DNA of 64,000 nt from Acidobacteria bacterium RIFCSPLOWO2_12_FULL_68_19. GTDB taxonomy: Bacteria; Acidobacteriota; Vicinamibacteria; Vicinamibacterales; UBA2999. Shown here one piece after another: positions 25,213 to 33,370 of the stretch; position 1 is the stretch's first letter; each line of letters begins with the position of its first letter. The notes beneath the pieces were generated by a model. It ran no database searches, was not told the origin of the DNA, and worked only from the letters and a program-made list of their open reading frames with translations. The position numbers and the translations under genes were made by a program. The DNA lies in NCBI GenBank assembly GCA_001767525.1, contig MELF01000035.1, forward strand, positions 1 through 64,000, read 5' to 3'.

Positions 25213-27498
25213 ATGCGTGCTGCTTTCCGGCGCATGCTGGTGCTGGGACTGGCGGTCGCGGCGGCGATCCCGTCCGTCAGGGCCCAGTCATCGCTCCGAG
25301 CGCTCACGATCGACGCGATTTACGACCCGGAGCGGCGTGCCGACTTCAGCGGATCGCCCCCGACGAACCTGCGGTGGATCGACGACGAGACCGTGCTGCA
25401 CGCGCAACGGCCTCCTCGATCGGGCTCTGGGCAACCGGCGGCGGGAGTGGAATGGCTGAGGGTCGATGCGGCGTCCGGCCGGACGTCGCCGCTCTTCGAT
25501 CCGGCCCGGATGGAGGCCGCGCTCACCGCCGCCGGCGTGTCGGGCGATGACGCGGCGGCGGCCGCGCGGTCGAGCGGGTTGCAGTTCACGCCGGGCTACA
25601 CCGGCGCCCTGGCCACGATCGAGGACGACCTCTACTTCTACGACTTCGCGAGAGCTGCGGCCGTCCGCCTGACGACCGCACGCGGCACCGAGGAGGAGGC
25701 GACCTTCAGTCCGGACGGGACGCGTGTGGCGTTCGTGCGCGGCCACAACCTGCACGTGGTCGACGTCGCCACGCAGAAGGAAGTGGCGCTCACCGCCGAT
25801 GGCGGCCCTCAGCTTCTGAACGGGAAGCTCGACTGGCTGTACCAGGAAGAAATCTACGGCCGCGGGCGCTTCCGCGGCTACTGGTGGAGCCCGGATTCAC
25901 GCCGGCTTGCCTACCTGCAGCTCGACGAGCATCCCGTGCCCGAGTACACGGTCGTGGACGACCTGTCGTACCGCCCCGTCGTCGAGGTCACCGACTACCC
26001 GAAGGCAGGCGACCCCAACCCGCTCGTCAAGCTGGCCGTCGTCGAGACCGGCGGAGGGCCGCCGCAATGGGTGGCGCTCGATCGGTACACGACGGAGATC
26101 CTGATCGTGGACGTCGACTGGGCGCCGGACGCGCGCCGGCTGTCGTTCCAGGTGCAGGATCGGGAGCAGACGTGGCTCGATCTCGACCTCGCGGACGTCT
26201 CGTCCGGCCGCACGGCGCGCGTGCTTCGCGAAACGACGCCCGCGTGGGTGAACGCCAACGGCAGCCCAACCTGGCTGGCCGACGGCACGTTTCTCTGGCT
26301 CAGCGAGCGCAGCGGCTTCAAGCAGCTCTATCGCTACCGGATCGACGGGACGCTCGTCGGCCAGGTCACCGGCGGCCGATGGGACGTCCGCACGCTGTAC
26401 GGCGTCGACGCCGCGCGCAGCCTCGTCTATTTTTCGGCCGGCGCCCGCCGGAACATCGACACCGACATCTATCGGGTCGGCCTCGACGGGGCGCCTCTCA
26501 CGCGCCTGTCGCGCACGGACGGGTCGCACCGGGCGATCTTCAACCCCGCGTTCACGCAGTACGTGGACGTCTGGAGCGACGTCGCCACGCCCACGCAGGT
26601 GCGGCTGCACGGCGCCGACGGCACCGAGGTCCGCGTCATCGACGCGAATCCGGTTCGTGCGCTCTCGGAGTACCGGCTGTCGAAGCCGGAGTTCCTCGAG
26701 GTTCCCACGCGCGACGGGTTCGTCATGGACGCCATGATCATCAAGCCGCCGGATTTCGAGCCGTCGCGGCGGTATCCGGTCTTTCAACTGACCTACGCGG
26801 GGCCGGGGACGGCGTCGGTCCGCAACGCCTGGGGCGGGACGGCGTACATGTTCCATCAGCTGCTGGCGCAGCAGGGGATCGTCGTGTGGATGCTCGACAA
26901 CCGCAGCGCCGGCAAAGGGGCGGAGTCGCAGTGGCCGGTCTACGGCCGCCTGGGCGAGCTGGAGCTGCAGGACCTCGAGGACGGCATCGCGTGGCTCCGG
27001 CAGCAGCCCTACGTCGACCCGTCGCGGATCGTGCTGCACGGCTGGAGCTACGGTGGGTTCATGACCGCCTACGCGCTCACGCACAGCACGAGCTGGGCCG
27101 GCGGGATCGTCGGCGCGCCGGTGACCGACTGGCGGAACTACGACACGGTCTACACCGAGCGGTACATGAAGACGCCGCAGAACAACCCGGACGGCTACCG
27201 GCAGACGGCGCCCCGCTTCGCCGCCTCGAAGCTGCACGGGACGATGCTGCTCGTCCACGGCAGCATCGACGACAACGTCCACCAGCAGAACTCGGAGCAG
27301 TTCGCCTACGAGCTGCAGCGCGCCGGGAAATCGTTCGAGCTGATGGTCTATCCGAAGACGCGGCACGGCATCACCGATCCGCGCCTGAACAGGCACTTCC
27401 GCCAGACGATGCTCGATTTCATCCTTCGGGTGGTCGGCGCCCCCGGTTCCCGGACCCCGGATCCCGGATCCCGGCCCTCGGATCCCGTCTCACGCTGA
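25213..27498 (+). CDS. S9 family prolyl (dipeptidyl) peptidase
   Basis: This 761-aa exported serine peptidase is of the DPP-IV type. It has a Sec signal ending near residue 25 (RAQSS). An eight-blade propeller region (about 30-500) contains LYQEEIYGRGRFRGYWWSPD. The C-terminal alpha/beta-hydrolase has nucleophile GWSYGGF near residue 609, Asp in HGSIDDN near 688, and His in TRHGI near 717. It should cleave X-Pro dipeptides in the periplasm or outside. The last about 17 residues (SRTPDPGSRPSDPVSR-like) are encoded by a CCCGGATCCCGG word element. TGATG overlap couples it to the next gene. Confidence 0.94.
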   Translation: MRAAFRRMLVLGLAVAAAIPSVRAQSSLRALTIDAIYDPERRADFSGSPPTNLRWIDDETVLHAQRPPRSGSGQPAAGVEWLRVDAASGRTSPLFDPARMEAALTAAGVSGDDAAAAARSSGLQFTPGYTGALATIEDDLYFYDFARAAAVRLTTARGTEEEATFSPDGTRVAFVRGHNLHVVDVATQKEVALTADGGPQLLNGKLDWLYQEEIYGRGRFRGYWWSPDSRRLAYLQLDEHPVPEYTVVDDLSYRPVVEVTDYPKAGDPNPLVKLAVVETGGGPPQWVALDRYTTEILIVDVDWAPDARRLSFQVQDREQTWLDLDLADVSSGRTARVLRETTPAWVNANGSPTWLADGTFLWLSERSGFKQLYRYRIDGTLVGQVTGGRWDVRTLYGVDAARSLVYFSAGARRNIDTDIYRVGLDGAPLTRLSRTDGSHRAIFNPAFTQYVDVWSDVATPTQVRLHGADGTEVRVIDANPVRALSEYRLSKPEFLEVPTRDGFVMDAMIIKPPDFEPSRRYPVFQLTYAGPGTASVRNAWGGTAYMFHQLLAQQGIVVWMLDNRSAGKGAESQWPVYGRLGELELQDLEDGIAWLRQQPYVDPSRIVLHGWSYGGFMTAYALTHSTSWAGGIVGAPVTDWRNYDTVYTERYMKTPQNNPDGYRQTAPRFAASKLHGTMLLVHGSIDDNVHQQNSEQFAYELQRAGKSFELMVYPKTRHGITDPRLNRHFRQTMLDFILRVVGAPGSRTPDPGSRPSDPVSR
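27441..27491. repeat. CCCGGATCCCGG word element inside the S9 peptidase 3' end
   Basis: Words CCGGATC and TCCCGGA repeat and are partly palindromic. The 19-mer at 27450-27468 recurs exactly at 37852-37870 inside the GT-C protein gene. In frame it encodes PDPGS-type peptides. Confidence 0.65.
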
Positions 27499-28358
27499 TG
27501 GCCGCGGCGTTCCTCGATAGGCTTCGATCCGGCGCCGGTGTCATCGCCGCGGAGCTGCGCCCTCCTCGGGCGGAGCTCGACTCGGCGGCCGGGATGGACG
27601 CCTGGATCGACACGTACCACGCGGTGCGGACGCTGACGCGGCAGGACGCGGCGGTGTTCCTCACCGACAGCGCCGTCGGCACGCAGGAAGAGAACAACCT
27701 CCGGCACCTCGTCACGAATCTCGGGCGCGACGTTCCCCGCGACCGGGTTGTTCCATTCCTCACGAGCAAGCATTCGCTCGACTTCTGTCTGAGCTATGCC
27801 GAGCAGGCGTGGCAGCACGGGTTTCCCGCGCTCGTCGTGCTCGGCGGCGACAAGGCCGTGGGGCGCGCCCGATGCGTCGCGCACGCCTCGGACCTTCGCC
27901 GCGAGATCCGCCGGCGCGCGCCGCGGCTGGCCCTCGGCGGCTGGGCCAACCCGTACGCGGACAGCGCGCGGCAGGCCGACTACATCGCCGACGATCGGTT
28001 CATCGCCGAGTTCTATCTCACGCAGATCGTCAGCCACCTCGATGTCGCCCCGGTGGCGCGGTTCGTCGAGCAGATGCGGCGTCGCGGCCTCGGCCACATC
28101 CCTGGCGTCTTTGGCGTCTTCTTCTATCGGAGCGCGAACCTGCACACGCTCCAGATGCTGGGCCGCTTCCTGCCCGTGCCGGTCGATGCGCTGACGGCGG
28201 AGTTCGCCGCCGGCGCCTCTCCGATCGACGTCTGCGCGCGGACGCTGCGCGCGATGATGGACCTCGGCCTCCGCAACTTCTACGTCAGCAACCTGCCGCT
28301 CGCGCGCGCGTCGGCCACGCTCACCGCGATCCTCGATCGCGTCGGAGCCCTTGCCTAG
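27498..28358 (+). CDS. Methylenetetrahydrofolate reductase-like (MetF superfamily) protein
   Basis: This 286-aa TIM-barrel protein has text resembling FAD-linked 5,10-methylene-THF reductases: IAAELRPPRAELD at the first strand, FLTDSAVG, FPALVVLGGDKAVGRA (equivalent of the MetF LRGD strand), LGGWANPY, FIAEFYLTQIVSHL and GHIPGVFGVFFYR. The similarity is to the fold rather than to E. coli MetF at high identity. The usual PGILP phrase is changed to PGVFG. It may act in folate or a related one-carbon pathway (inference). ATG 27498 overlaps the S9 peptidase stop. It is followed by the largest word element. Confidence 0.65.
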   Translation: MAAAFLDRLRSGAGVIAAELRPPRAELDSAAGMDAWIDTYHAVRTLTRQDAAVFLTDSAVGTQEENNLRHLVTNLGRDVPRDRVVPFLTSKHSLDFCLSYAEQAWQHGFPALVVLGGDKAVGRARCVAHASDLRREIRRRAPRLALGGWANPYADSARQADYIADDRFIAEFYLTQIVSHLDVAPVARFVEQMRRRGLGHIPGVFGVFFYRSANLHTLQMLGRFLPVPVDALTAEFAAGASPIDVCARTLRAMMDLGLRNFYVSNLPLARASATLTAILDRVGALA

Positions 28359-28360
28359 GC

Positions 28361-28520
28361 GTTCACACTTCTCGCTTCTCGGTTCTCGGTTCGTGTTCAC
28401 GTTCGGTTCGGGGTTCGGGGTTCGGGTCCGGCTGATGCCTGGGCCGGGCCAGCGAACACCGAACCAGGAACCCGGAACAGAGCACCGAACGTGAACACGA
28501 ACCGAGAAGCCCAGAAGACA
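28361..28520. repeat. Long word hairpin (TTCTCGGTTCGTGTTCACG), 25-bp perfect arms
   Basis: The arm 28383-28407 is the exact reverse complement of 28484-28508. The 76-nt loop itself contains TTCGGGG words opposed by CCGAACC words. A 34-bp stretch (28374-28407) is identical to 38894-38927. It fills the gap between the convergent MetF-like and cupin genes, and there is no gene in it. Confidence 0.85.
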
Positions 28521-28589
28521 GAAGCGTGAACGACACGCTCCTCGGCACGCGTGAATCCCCGGGTCGGTCGGGAGGCCTGACGGCCGCAG

Positions 28590-29237
28590 CTACCGCTCGA
28601 GCCCCGGGTTCACGTAGCCGCGCTGCAGCACCTTCTTCACGTCTGGCCGCACGCTCAGATACGTGATGTGGTCCGGAATCGCCGAGAACCCGTGCGGCAC
28701 GTTCTCGGCAATGACGATGATGTCGCCTTCCTTGACCTCGCGGCTCGTGTAGCCCACCATCGTGCCGCTGCACGACGGACCGTTCAGGATCGTCGTCACC
28801 TCGCTGTCGCCCGCCGACCGCCGCCCGTTGACGATGGTGCCGCCGGTGATGAGCGTGCCGCGCCCCGAAATGACTATGTAGGTTTCCGCCGTGGCGTCGT
28901 GGAAGATGCCGTTCGGGCCCTTGGCGCCGGGACGTGCCTCGCCGCACGCCGGCTGCGACGCCGGGGCCGGCTGGACCCCTCCGCCGGCCCTACCCGCCTG
29001 GGCGGACCCGCCCAGCGCGCCACGGTGCACCACGCCGACCGCCAGGTGATAGGCGCCCATGTCGATCACACGAAGCTGATTGTCGGGAATCGTCCGCTTC
29101 GTCTCGGCGGCGTACTTCAGCACCGCCTGGATGTCCTCGGCGGTGATGGTCACGGCGTCCTTCGGCGCCTGCGCCAGACCGACCGACGGTCCCACCAGGA
29201 GTGCGAACACCAGGATCTGCAGGCTCTGCCTTCGCAT
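28590..29237 (-). CDS. Exported cupin-domain protein with low-complexity insert
   Basis: This 215-aa protein has a Sec signal (QILVFALLVGPSVGLAQ) and a cupin barrel in the C-terminal half: HDATAETYIVISGRGTLITGG, then VKEGDIIVIAENVPHGFSAIPD. Residues 73-107 are a Gly/Ala/Pro-rich stretch containing GGSAQAGRAGG that interrupts the barrel, and its DNA includes an 18-bp perfect palindrome. This looks like an inserted word element. GGGAGG precedes ATG 29237. It is third in an SDR-VOC-cupin operon. Substrate unknown. Confidence 0.83.
   Translation of the reverse strand: MRRQSLQILVFALLVGPSVGLAQAPKDAVTITAEDIQAVLKYAAETKRTIPDNQLRVIDMGAYHLAVGVVHRGALGGSAQAGRAGGGVQPAPASQPACGEARPGAKGPNGIFHDATAETYIVISGRGTLITGGTIVNGRRSAGDSEVTTILNGPSCSGTMVGYTSREVKEGDIIVIAENVPHGFSAIPDHITYLSVRPDVKKVLQRGYVNPGLER
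28998..29015. repeat. Palindrome CTGGGCGG-AC-CCGCCCAG inside cupin coding sequence
   Basis: Perfect 8-bp arms with a 2-nt centre lie within the segment encoding cupin residues 73-107, beside GGCGGGT/TAGGGCCGG words like those between the DUF1015 gene and serA. It reads as an in-frame repeat insertion. Confidence 0.55.
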
Positions 29238-29248
29238 GATTGCCTCCC

Positions 29249-30244
29249 TCACCTCACTTCGACGAGCTCGATGGCGACCCGATCGGGCCCCTCGATCATC
29301 GCCGCGCGCATGTTGCCCCATGGATGAATGTCTTCGAGAACCGTGACGCCTTCCGCCTTCAGACGCGCGACCTCCGCCATCAGATCGAACACGCTGAGCG
29401 CCCAGTGATCGACGATGTGGCCGCGGGTGCTGACGAGACCGCCTCCGGGCCACGGCCGGATCGAGATCGAAATGTCGTCGAAGAACACCGCGCCAGACGG
29501 ATCGCGGACGAACCCGGGGAACTTGAAGAACGACGGCCACGTCGGCGGCGAGTAGGGCCGCTTGCAGTCGCCGGTGATCGCCGCCGCATTGGGCGGCAGG
29601 CGCGCGCCGAGGTGCCGTAGATACCACTGCATCGCGCAGAGCGGATGCTCGTGGTACATGTGGATGTGATTGAAGCGCTCGACCTGCCCCGCCTGCGCAT
29701 TCTCGATGAGTGCGCCGTCGGGTCCGCGCAGGTAGCCGAAGCCGCCCTGTCGCGTCGGCTTCACCCCTTTCGCTCGCAGCTCCACGATCTGTTCCTGCGT
29801 GGGAAAGCCCGGCAACGCGTCGCTCGACAGATCGACGAGCCTGCCATCGGAGGCGTCCCACATCTGCGCGATCTCGAGGCCTATGGCGCGGAACCGCTCG
29901 TTGTACTTCCGCGAGTCGGGTGTGTTCCACCCGAAGTGCCACACCGAGGTCTGCGGTCCGGTCAGCTCGTTTCGCGGCGCGACGTTGACCTTCGTGAACA
30001 GCAGGTACAGGTCGCCGGTGCGGACCGCGTCGAGGCCGTTGAACGTCGTCGCCTGGGCCGAGGCCGGGAACGGTGTCGGGTAGTACTCGGAGGCGGCCTT
30101 CGGGTTGACCGAGTTCAGGTGCACGTGATGCACGTGCATCGGCGGGACCGCGGCCGCCGACTGCGCACGCAGGACATCGCCCGTGCGCAGCGGAAAGACG
30201 GCCACGGCCAGCAGCGCGAACGCGAACAGGATGCGTAATGTCAT
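29249..30244 (-). CDS. Exported VOC (glyoxalase/dioxygenase-like) protein
   Basis: This 331-aa protein has a signal peptide (about 1-28, ending RAQS) and two vicinal-oxygen-chelate modules: VHHVHLNSVNPKAASEYY opens the first, and FNHIHMYHEHPLCAMQWYLRHLG opens the second. His residues at module starts and the final IEGPDRVAIELVEV Glu fit a metal site. The reaction is unknown. It lies between the SDR (8 bp upstream) and cupin (11 bp downstream) genes, so the three are likely co-transcribed. Start at ATG 30242-30244, since the longer frame is not protein-like. Confidence 0.85.
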   Translation of the reverse strand: MTLRILFAFALLAVAVFPLRTGDVLRAQSAAAVPPMHVHHVHLNSVNPKAASEYYPTPFPASAQATTFNGLDAVRTGDLYLLFTKVNVAPRNELTGPQTSVWHFGWNTPDSRKYNERFRAIGLEIAQMWDASDGRLVDLSSDALPGFPTQEQIVELRAKGVKPTRQGGFGYLRGPDGALIENAQAGQVERFNHIHMYHEHPLCAMQWYLRHLGARLPPNAAAITGDCKRPYSPPTWPSFFKFPGFVRDPSGAVFFDDISISIRPWPGGGLVSTRGHIVDHWALSVFDLMAEVARLKAEGVTVLEDIHPWGNMRAAMIEGPDRVAIELVEVR

Positions 30245-30252
30245 ACAGAGAC

Positions 30253-30993
30253 CTATTTTAAGTGCCTGCCCCCGTCGACGCGGATGGTTTCGCCCGTGAT
30301 GAAGTCGGTCTCGACGAGCGCCACCACCGTCTTGGCCACCTCCAGCTCGCCGCCCCACCGCCCGAGCGGCGTGGCGCGCTCCACCTTCACGAACTCCTCA
30401 TCCGTCGTGCCTTCGGGGGCAACGATCGGTCCGGGCGCGACGACGTTGACCAGGATCTGATCCGAGGCGAGCTCGAGCGCCAGCGCCTCGGTCAGCGCGA
30501 CGACACCCGCCTTGGCCACGAAATACGGGAGGTACCCCAGATAGCGGGGCCGGCCGCTGGCGGAGGTCCAGTCGGCACAATTGATGATTCGTCCGCCCCG
30601 CACCCGGCGCATGTGCGGCACCGCCGCCCGGGAGCAGAGCCACGCCGCCCGCAGGTCGACGGCGAGCTGCTCGTCCCAGTCGGCAACGGTCACATCGTCG
30701 AACGCCTTCTGCTCGTAGCGCGACGCCATATTGACGAGCACATCCAGTCGCCCGAGCTCGGCCACGGTGTCGGCGATGACGCGCTCGCAGGCGTCCGCCA
30801 TCGTGAGATCCGCGCGCAGCACGACGGCACGCCGGCCGGCGTCGCGGACCGCGACCGCTGTCTCCTCGGCTTCGGCCTCCGACGTGCGGCAGACGAGCGC
30901 CACGTCGGCGCCGCGGCGCGCCAGTTCGACCGCCACGACGGCGCCGATGCGACGGCCGCCGGTGATGAGCGCCACACGATCGGCTAGATCCAT
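30253..30993 (-). CDS. Short-chain dehydrogenase/reductase
   Basis: This 246-aa SDR has an N-terminal cofactor motif TGGRRIGAVVAVELA. The TGGxRxIG form resembles pteridine-reductase-type SDRs. It also has RADLTM, the NMAS strand (usual NNAG), catalytic Ser region INCADWTS, Tyr-Lys in YFVAK, and the C-terminal VDGGRHL. NADPH use is suggested by the Arg pair after the glycine motif (inference). It is first in the SDR-VOC-cupin operon. ATG 30993 lies 9 nt after a TAGACT hexamer. Confidence 0.9.
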   Translation of the reverse strand: MDLADRVALITGGRRIGAVVAVELARRGADVALVCRTSEAEAEETAVAVRDAGRRAVVLRADLTMADACERVIADTVAELGRLDVLVNMASRYEQKAFDDVTVADWDEQLAVDLRAAWLCSRAAVPHMRRVRGGRIINCADWTSASGRPRYLGYLPYFVAKAGVVALTEALALELASDQILVNVVAPGPIVAPEGTTDEEFVKVERATPLGRWGGELEVAKTVVALVETDFITGETIRVDGGRHLK

Positions 30994-31002
30994 CGCGGTC
31001 CC

Positions 31003-31008
31003 AGTCTA
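31003..31008 (-). promoter_or_regulatory. -10 hexamer TAGACT, 9 nt before SDR ATG
   Basis: On the minus strand TAGACT is followed by GGGACCGCG and ATG 30993. Near-leaderless geometry. Confidence 0.45.
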
Positions 31009-31042
31009 TCCTCAACGCTTTCGCGAGCCGCGGAGGCGCAAC

Positions 31043-31080
31043 GGCACGGAGCATTCCACGTGCACGTCTGTTCCCGTGCC
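31043..31080. repeat. GGCACGG / CCGTGCC word pair between SDR and CHRD genes
   Basis: GGCACGG (31043-31049) pairs with CCGTGCC (31074-31080) in a stretch of related CGGAGGCG/CACGGAG words. The 243-bp gap holds no gene. It also carries the 31109-31120 palindrome. Confidence 0.4.
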
Positions 31081-31108
31081 TCTGTGACCCCCGGAGATCG
31101 CAAGGAGA

Positions 31109-31120
31109 GAAAGCGCTTTC
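31109..31120. promoter_or_regulatory. Perfect palindrome GAAAGCGCTTTC, LacI-family-like operator
   Basis: This 12-bp exact palindrome has a central CG, the layout of LacI/GalR-family operators, in the divergent gap between the SDR operon and the CHRD gene. No LacI-type regulator is in the window. Confidence 0.45.
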
Positions 31121-31236
31121 GTGCGCCGTAAGCCGCTCGCCCGTGGTGGACGCCGTATCCCGTTGATTCGAAAGGACGTGGGCGATGGCCTCGATCCTGC
31201 TGCCGGATCCGGTTCCATATTCCGAAGGAGATGCGC

Positions 31237-31782
31237 ATGGGGAAGACTGGATTCAGCGTGTTCGCTGTTGCCGCGCTGTGGGCGGTACTGTCGCCGGCGG
31301 GGTCCGCCCAGAGCAATACCCTTACTCTGTTCGGCAGCGGCTCCGGCGCATTCGAGACCCCGCCGCTCGCCAGCGCCGGCGTCGCGACGGCCACCTGCAC
31401 GCTCAACCGCGCGACGGTCGAAATTTCCTGCACGACGCGCGTGCACAACATCGTCAATCTGACGGCCGGCCACCTGCACGTGGGCGGTCCCGGCACGGCG
31501 GGACCTGTGGTCCTGGGCATCAACGGCCTGCCGCTCGGCAGCTCGGACGATTTCGTGCACTCGTGGACCTGGAGGGAAAGCGATCTGACGCTGCGGGCGG
31601 CCCAGGGCGTGCTGAAGATGGCCGACGTGTTCGAATCGTGCGCCAGCGGCAACTGCTATCTGAACTTCCACACGGCGGCCAATGCCAGCGGCGAGGTTCG
31701 CATCAACCTCTGTCCCCAGGGCGAGGACACCCGCTACGCCAATCAGTTCTACCTGATCAACGTCTGTCGTCCCGATCGCTAG
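31237..31782 (+). CDS. Exported CHRD-domain protein
   Basis: This 181-aa protein has a Sec signal (FSVFAVAALWAVLSPAGSA) and one CHRD domain. The CHRD phrases are GSGAFETPPLASAGVATATCTL, VHNIVNLTAGHLHVGGPGTAGPVV and LNFHTAANASGEVRINL. Four cysteines suggest disulfides outside the cytoplasm. CHRD domains occur in secreted bacterial proteins and chordin; function here is unknown. I chose ATG 31237 over ATG 31231 because GGAG lies 6 nt upstream of 31237. Confidence 0.88.
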   Translation: MGKTGFSVFAVAALWAVLSPAGSAQSNTLTLFGSGSGAFETPPLASAGVATATCTLNRATVEISCTTRVHNIVNLTAGHLHVGGPGTAGPVVLGINGLPLGSSDDFVHSWTWRESDLTLRAAQGVLKMADVFESCASGNCYLNFHTAANASGEVRINLCPQGEDTRYANQFYLINVCRPDR

Positions 31783-31788
31783 CAGCAA

Positions 31789-31856
31789 CTTCCAACTCCC
31801 AACCTCCAATTCCCAAACGCCACGTTGGGAGTTGGGGGCTTGGGAGTTGGGGGTTT
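31789..31856. repeat. CCAACTCCCAA / TTGGGAGTTGG inverted word element
   Basis: CCAACTCCCAA (31792-31802) is the exact complement of TTGGGAGTTGG, present twice (31825-31835, 31840-31850). The same 11-mer is at 6652-6662. It fills the gap after the CHRD gene. Confidence 0.75.
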
Positions 31857-31868
31857 GCACGTGTGCGC

Positions 31869-31874
31869 TACGAT
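31869..31874 (+). promoter_or_regulatory. -10 hexamer TACGAT, 6 nt before GTG 31881
   Basis: TACGAT plus GAGCTC leads to GTG 31881, supporting that start for the hypothetical gene. Confidence 0.45.
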
Positions 31875-31880
31875 GAGCTC

Positions 31881-32531
31881 GTGGCGCACACGGCCCTTCA
31901 CCCGTTCGCGGCGGCGCTGCTCACGGTTTCCGCCGCCACGGCGGCGTACGATCCGACGCTCGACTCGTCAGACATCGCCGGGGCGATTCGGATCGGCCAG
32001 TCGGCGACCGAGCGTGTTCGCGCCGACTACCACCGGCCGTATCGCATCGACATCGGTCGTCCTCCCGTCGACTACATCGAACTGGTGACGCCGTTCCGGC
32101 GCGTGGAGCTCGCGGTGGAGGAGCGCGCACGGATTGGCGAGCGCCGCTTCAGCCAGCGCGAGGCGCTCGAGGCCCTCGCCGAGCAGGGTGGGCGCCTGAC
32201 GCTGTTGGTCGAGCTCACCTTCCACCCGCAGAATGCGTACGTCGGTGTCCCGTCCTACGGGGTGGCCCTGGCAGAGGTCGAATCGGCGGATCGCGTCAGC
32301 CCTGTGGACGTGCAGCGGGTGCCGCGCTTCGGCGCCCGCGTCGCGGGGACGGCGCTGCCCTACCCGCGCGCTCCCGTGACGGCGGGCGGGAATCAGCCGA
32401 TGCTCGGGGGTACCGTCATCGCCGCCTTCGAGGGCGCGCGGCTGGATCCGCGCGGCGCGTACGACGTGGTGATCGAGGAAGCCGGGAAGGAACTGGCGCG
32501 AGCCCGGATCGATCTCGGGAGACTCCGATAA
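31881..32531 (+). CDS. Exported protein of unknown function
   Basis: This 216-aa protein has an N-terminal hydrophobic stretch (HPFAAALLTVSAATAAY) that looks like a signal peptide. The rest is probably beta-rich: IELVTPFRRVELAVEERARIGERRF, then LTLLVELTFHPQNAYVGVPSYGV and a final YDVVIEEAGKELARARIDL. I do not recognise the family. The start is GTG 31881 because a TACGAT -10 lies 6 nt upstream; GTG 31863 is the alternative. It converges on the OmpA-like lipoprotein gene. Confidence 0.75.
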   Translation: MAHTALHPFAAALLTVSAATAAYDPTLDSSDIAGAIRIGQSATERVRADYHRPYRIDIGRPPVDYIELVTPFRRVELAVEERARIGERRFSQREALEALAEQGGRLTLLVELTFHPQNAYVGVPSYGVALAEVESADRVSPVDVQRVPRFGARVAGTALPYPRAPVTAGGNQPMLGGTVIAAFEGARLDPRGAYDVVIEEAGKELARARIDLGRLR

Positions 32532-32552
32532 GTCGCCGCAATGGACCACCGG

Positions 32553-32586
32553 GGCGCCGAGACCTCTCGCAATGAGTCTCGGCGCC
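32553..32586. terminator. 11-bp hairpin GGCGCCGAGAC, convergent terminator
   Basis: GGCGCCGAGAC (32553-32563) pairs with GTCTCGGCGCC (32576-32586) across 12 nt. It lies between two convergent gene ends, with no T-tract. Its CCGAGAC core is shared with the 14283 element. Confidence 0.6.
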
Positions 32587-32615
32587 TCGGTGCTCCGTCG
32601 AAACGCCGGCGCCCG

Positions 32616-33311
32616 CTACGACAAGACTTTCACGACGACGCGGCGATTCTGAGCCCGACCCTCCCGCGTGTTGTTCGGCGCCACCGGCTTCTCCTCGCAG
32701 AAGCTGATGACGTTCATCCGGTGCAGCGGGATCTGATGCTGTTGGTAGAGGTACCGCTTGACAGCCTCGGCCCGCTCGAGACCGAGCCGCTCGTTGAGAT
32801 CGACCGACCCCACGTTGTCGGTGTGTCCTTCGATCTCGATGAAGAGGTTCTGCTGCTTCGACTTGAGCTGATTGACCACCGCATCGAGACGCTGTTTGGC
32901 CTCGTCGGGCAGATCGGCGGAGCCGAACTGGAAGTTCCCCTGGTCCTCGCTGAGGGTCACTTCGTAGATCAGCCGCCGCACCGCGGCAACCTCCGCGGCC
33001 ACCGTGTCGACGCGGCCGCCCACCGCGGTGGCCGTCGCCTGCGCCTTGTCGGCCGCGCTCCGCGCGTCGCTGGCTGCCGAGCGCGCCTCCGTCGCCGCCT
33101 TGCCGGCCGCCTCGGCCTTCTGGTCAACGGCGCCGATACGCTGCTCGTTCTGGCCGATCCGCTGCTGCGCCTGCTCGACGGTGCCGCCCAACGTGTCGAC
33201 CTTCGTGTTCACCGCGCCAACTTCCTCACGGACGAATCCCTTCGTGGCGCATGCAGGAGCGACCACCGCGACGAGCGCGATGATCAATCCTGCCAACAAC
33301 GTCTTCCGCAT
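32616..33311 (-). CDS. OmpA/Pal-like lipoprotein with coiled coil
   Basis: This 231-aa protein has a lipoprotein-type signal, with Cys 21 after VAPA. A long Ala/Gln/Asp-rich coiled coil covers about 30-110 (DTLGGTVEQAQQRIGQNEQ and similar). The C-terminal OmpA-like peptidoglycan-binding domain (about 120-231) contains IEIEGHTDNVGSVDLNERLGLERAEAVKRYL and ends GRAQNRRVVVKVLS. It should tether the outer membrane to peptidoglycan. GGAGGAGA precedes ATG 33311. Confidence 0.92.
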   Translation of the reverse strand: MRKTLLAGLIIALVAVVAPACATKGFVREEVGAVNTKVDTLGGTVEQAQQRIGQNEQRIGAVDQKAEAAGKAATEARSAASDARSAADKAQATATAVGGRVDTVAAEVAAVRRLIYEVTLSEDQGNFQFGSADLPDEAKQRLDAVVNQLKSKQQNLFIEIEGHTDNVGSVDLNERLGLERAEAVKRYLYQQHQIPLHRMNVISFCEEKPVAPNNTREGRAQNRRVVVKVLS

Positions 33312-33370
33312 GGTGTTTCTCTCCTCCCCGTTGCGCGCCGGCATGTGCCGGCGCGTCGTGCTCGTCTGTA

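Noticed and set aside
28361-28520. CRISPR array
   Set aside because: Words are contiguous or irregular with no equal-length unique spacers, and no cas genes are nearby.
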